Shown: positions 61,444 to 64,000 of the stretch, one piece after another
Layout of the letters: each line of letters starts with the position of its first letter
How positions within the stretch are numbered: the first letter of the stretch is position 1
Source of the DNA: Athripsodes cinereus
Taxonomy: Eukaryota > Arthropoda > Insecta > Trichoptera > Leptoceridae
Assembly: GCA_947579605.1 (NCBI GenBank)
Contig: OX388329.1
Location: 186,001-250,000 of the forward strand
Direction: 5' to 3'
DNA: 64,000 nt
Translations under genes and position numbers: made by a program
The notes under the pieces: generated by a model
Seen by the model: only the letters and a program-made list of their open reading frames with translations
Told to the model about the DNA's origin: nothing
The model's database searches: none

Positions 61444-62010
61444 ATTACAACCGCACATACATCATTGTACATACATAAACGTATAAATACATACTTACAA
61501 AACACTCAAAATATTCAATAGTTAATTAAAAACCTATTTACAGTTAGATAACTATTAGACAATTACAATGCATTCCGAAAAAATTTCAATAGTTCATCCA
61601 GTAATAATCGGATTGTCATTTTGTTTCACTATTTACATTAGGTACACAACACAATTTACATATTATTATCATAACTATAACACAATTTGTTTAATCATTC
61701 TCCATCTCACATAAGATATAATATTATAAGATGTAAGCAACTTATTCATTTCAAATGGAGAGACGAAATAGACGAATACATCGAACTTAGTTTGATGAAA
61801 ATAAACTTGAAGACTTTTGAAAGTGCTTATTGTAGAAAAGTTAAAGATCATTCCAAATGTAAGGTCTAGTGTTTGTGCATAATATGTGTAAGTGATGTTA
61901 TCGGAGATAACTGGATTATGTATGTATGTATTTACATTTGTTAACCATTATTACCTACATATATTTATTATAATTATTATTCTTCAAAGTATTTATATTT
62001 TAAGTATTAA

Positions 62011-62079
62011 TTTGTTCCGGGCCATTATGAGGCCGTAGTTTCTACCCACCAGACCTCGGCCTCATGGTCCGGAACAAGT
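62011..62079 (+). repeat. Strong hairpin TTGTTCCGG...CCGGAACAA
   Basis: TTGTTCCGGGCCATTATGAG and CTCATGGTCCGGAACAA with GGCCG/CGGCC inner pairs enclose a 22-base loop. It lies 570 bases after the stop codon. It could be an RNA structure in the 3' UTR or a small MITE. Confidence 0.8.
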
Positions 62080-62639
62080 TTATACTTATAACGCCGGCCG
62101 TGAAAGCTAAAGGTCTTTTGAAATTTTGTTCGAACTTATTGTTACATTATTAACACTTAAGAATTATATTAGTTTCATTGCATTTCAATTTAAAGTAACT
62201 AAATCCGTCTTAAATGTGATTATTTTGATCCCAAGGATTATTTTATCGGTGCTAATAATAAAAATAATTTGACTGAAACATAATTATTTTATTAACTAAA
62301 TTTTAAATTATTTTATATATTATTGTATCTACATCAAATTTTTATAATCATTGCAAATTTTATTTTTTATCTCATCTTAGAATGTATTATATTTATTTAA
62401 AGAAATGAATGATAGTGATATGAACGGTATGAAAATATAAGAATACCCTTATGAAATTAAAGTTGAGTAGAGTATAATATATTGTTATTATATTATATAA
62501 TCTTATCTATATAAAAATATAATCTATATATACATATTTATAAGTTGTACATAAAGATGCTGAGTTTTATATATAGGTTAATGATTATTAAAACTTATTA
62601 TCCTATTTAGATTATAATTAATGTATATATATAATAAGT

Positions 62640-62762
62640 TAAAATCCATCGGATTGGTCTGCAACGAGTTTGGACTCTCTTCTACACTCCTCCCTATTCT
62701 CAGCCAGTCTCTTTAACTCCATGTATGAGCCACAGCTCATGTCCCTCTTCAGTTGGCCCATA
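62640..62762 (-). pseudogene. LINE C-terminal fragment
   Basis: A minus-strand frame from ATG at about 62760 to TAA at 62640 reads MGQLKRDMSCGSYMELKRLA then ENREE...ADQSDGF. It resembles the last residues of RTE-type proteins and is GC-richer than its surroundings. A TATATA-rich 3' tail follows on the left. Only about 40 residues remain. Confidence 0.6.
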
Positions 62763-63007
62763 TAGGCGTCTCTCGGTAATTAAAGTATCATAATATAAAT
62801 AAATCAAAAATACGTAAATCCTTCATAAACGTAAAAAATTCTTAAAAAATTAAAATTCATCACAAATAGGTAAATTCTTCATAATAGTTTTGTAAATATA
62901 GTCCCAATAATTATCGATAAATAAATACAGTTGTCAAAAATTATTCGAAATAATAATAACAGAGCTCTTGGAACATATTGTTGTGCATACCAAAATTATA
63001 CATATCA

Positions 63008-63049
63008 TTCATACCAATATATCTGGCTGCGTCTATATTGGCATGAATA
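63008..63049. repeat. Hairpin ATTCATACCAATATA
   Basis: TTCATACCAATATAT and TATATTGGCATGAA enclose CTGGCTGCGTC. Confidence 0.75.
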
Positions 63050-64000
63050 ATAAAGCGTGCGACATGAGAGAGTCACTGTAAGAGTAGTGTCCTCTTCTAG
63101 CATATTGCCAGCACAAAAAAAAATCGTCAACTCAAACCTTTCGGGTCTAAGGCACGTTTTTCACGGAAGTGCACAGTCATATATGTATAAGTGCATGGAT
63201 AATTTGTAAAGCGCCCTTTACTCATAACATAACCTCTAAGGCGTCGTATTTTGCGTCTATCGTCCGTACCTCCCCTGTAAAAATCTATGTTTTCAACTTC
63301 CTTCTGATGCCCTTTCCATTCGCCTCCTCACGCTGACTCAGAGTTAGCTGTATTATAATATATTTATGACATAATTATACATACATAGTTTATATTGTAC
63401 CTATTGTTATAGGTGTTTAGATCATATTTCGAGGTTCTTAATGTTCTGTAAAATTTTAGAGTACAGTTAGTCATGTAGGTACATAAAAATAAAAATATAT
63501 TAAAAATATCCACATTCTTAATTATTTATGTAAATATAAAAAATCTTCACAGCTCCTAATATACCCCTTAACGTGGAATTCACACCAAATCAAAATTAAT
63601 TTAAACTTTCCAATATTTCCTTATAAATATACCTTCATAGATTTCTATTGAATATTAATATAGTGAGTGCACTAATGTACTAAGTAAATAAATATTATAA
63701 AAGGTAGAAACATATGCATGTACAGATATACTCCAAGCCTAATTATTATACTTTAAATATAAAACTCATTATATATAATTACTATATCTTATTATATATA
63801 TATATATAATTACTATAACATATTATAAATAATAATTATAACTTATTATATATATTATTTAACAATGTGTGAATTTATAATGTATCCATTTATGTAATTG
63901 TACTATAAGGTTTATGATGGATTGATGGTTAGATAATTTGGAATGATGAGGTGATAGGTAATTTTGTGTTTTGAGAATGTAATTTTAAGTAAAATTATAA

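Larger units (their letters stand above)
55317..60775 (+). other. Intron 4 of host gene
   Basis: 5.5-kb GT-AG intron, poorer in transposons than the others. 55620-56130, 56400-56880 and 56960-60775 contain AT-rich DNA, a (GTT)n run at 59729-59753 and a small GCGCCCT hairpin at 59047-59084, with no readable gene. Confidence 0.7.
61444..64000 (+). other. 3' UTR and downstream region of host gene
   Basis: AT-rich. Possible AATAAA polyadenylation signals lie near 62794, 62909, 63046 and 63687; the actual cleavage site cannot be told. Contains a strong hairpin (62011-62079), a LINE fragment (62640-62760), a small hairpin (63008-63049) and TA-rich tracts (62460-62630, 63770-63860). Confidence 0.6.

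Noticed and set aside
60715..60775. Extension of exon 5 upstream to an ATG
   Set aside because: A good acceptor at 60775 and matching phase with exon 4 make the upstream codons intronic.

Overview
This is a eukaryotic window, almost certainly from an insect. It is AT-rich, has spliced genes with GT-AG introns, and is crowded with insect-type transposons (BEL/Pao, Ty3/gypsy, RTE and CR1/Jockey-like LINEs, hAT, Helitron) and TACCTAC-type simple repeats. The repeat set would suit a hemipteran such as an aphid or scale insect, but the sequence does not prove the order. There are no bacterial features.

The only host gene I can support runs the whole length of the window on the + strand. Five exons (934-987, 33036-33134, 43267-43424, 55139-55316, 60776-61443) have consensus splice sites and compatible phases. 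They give one 376-residue reading frame: two membrane segments (about 18-36 and 69-91), a Cys cluster just after the second (C96, C99, C102), and a long proline-rich then acidic tail. I do not recognise the family. Exon 1 begins at a splice acceptor, so the promoter and first 5' UTR exon lie left of the window.

The four introns (about 32, 10, 12 and 5.5 kb) are transposon graveyards with unusually clear nesting. In intron 1, an internally deleted Ty3/gypsy element (4597-15870, identical 239-bp LTRs, 5-bp duplication GTTTG) holds a CR1/Jockey-like LINE. The LINE is split by a 2.76-kb DNA transposon (TAGGGTGG ends, 8-bp duplication TTGTACAT), which itself carries a 60-bp retroposed tail (11460-11519). 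A sister copy of that transposon sits at 1064-3761. A second nest (16600-25537) is a palindromic MITE holding a hAT-like element (TAGTGATG ends, duplication GTACGTAC), which holds a nearly intact BEL/Pao retrotransposon (17097-23394, 1600-residue ORF).

The rest of the introns contains many 5'-truncated RTE 3' ends, small retroposed tails ending in TAG repeats, tRNA-derived SINEs, a degraded RTE element with endonuclease and reverse transcriptase (about 34018-37120), an R2-type LINE remnant, a Helitron, hAT elements nested with other elements, palindromes, minisatellites and a (GGGTA)n tract. Apart from the host gene, genes here act only as parts of mobile elements, and most are broken.

The most promising targets for novelty are the TAGGGTGG transposon family (unplaced transposase, palindromic target preference, copies sharing a frameshift), the 1,024-bp CGATACC-ended element inside a hAT at 43770-45070, and the uncharacterised two-membrane-segment gene. 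All family calls come from reading motifs by eye; no database search was run.
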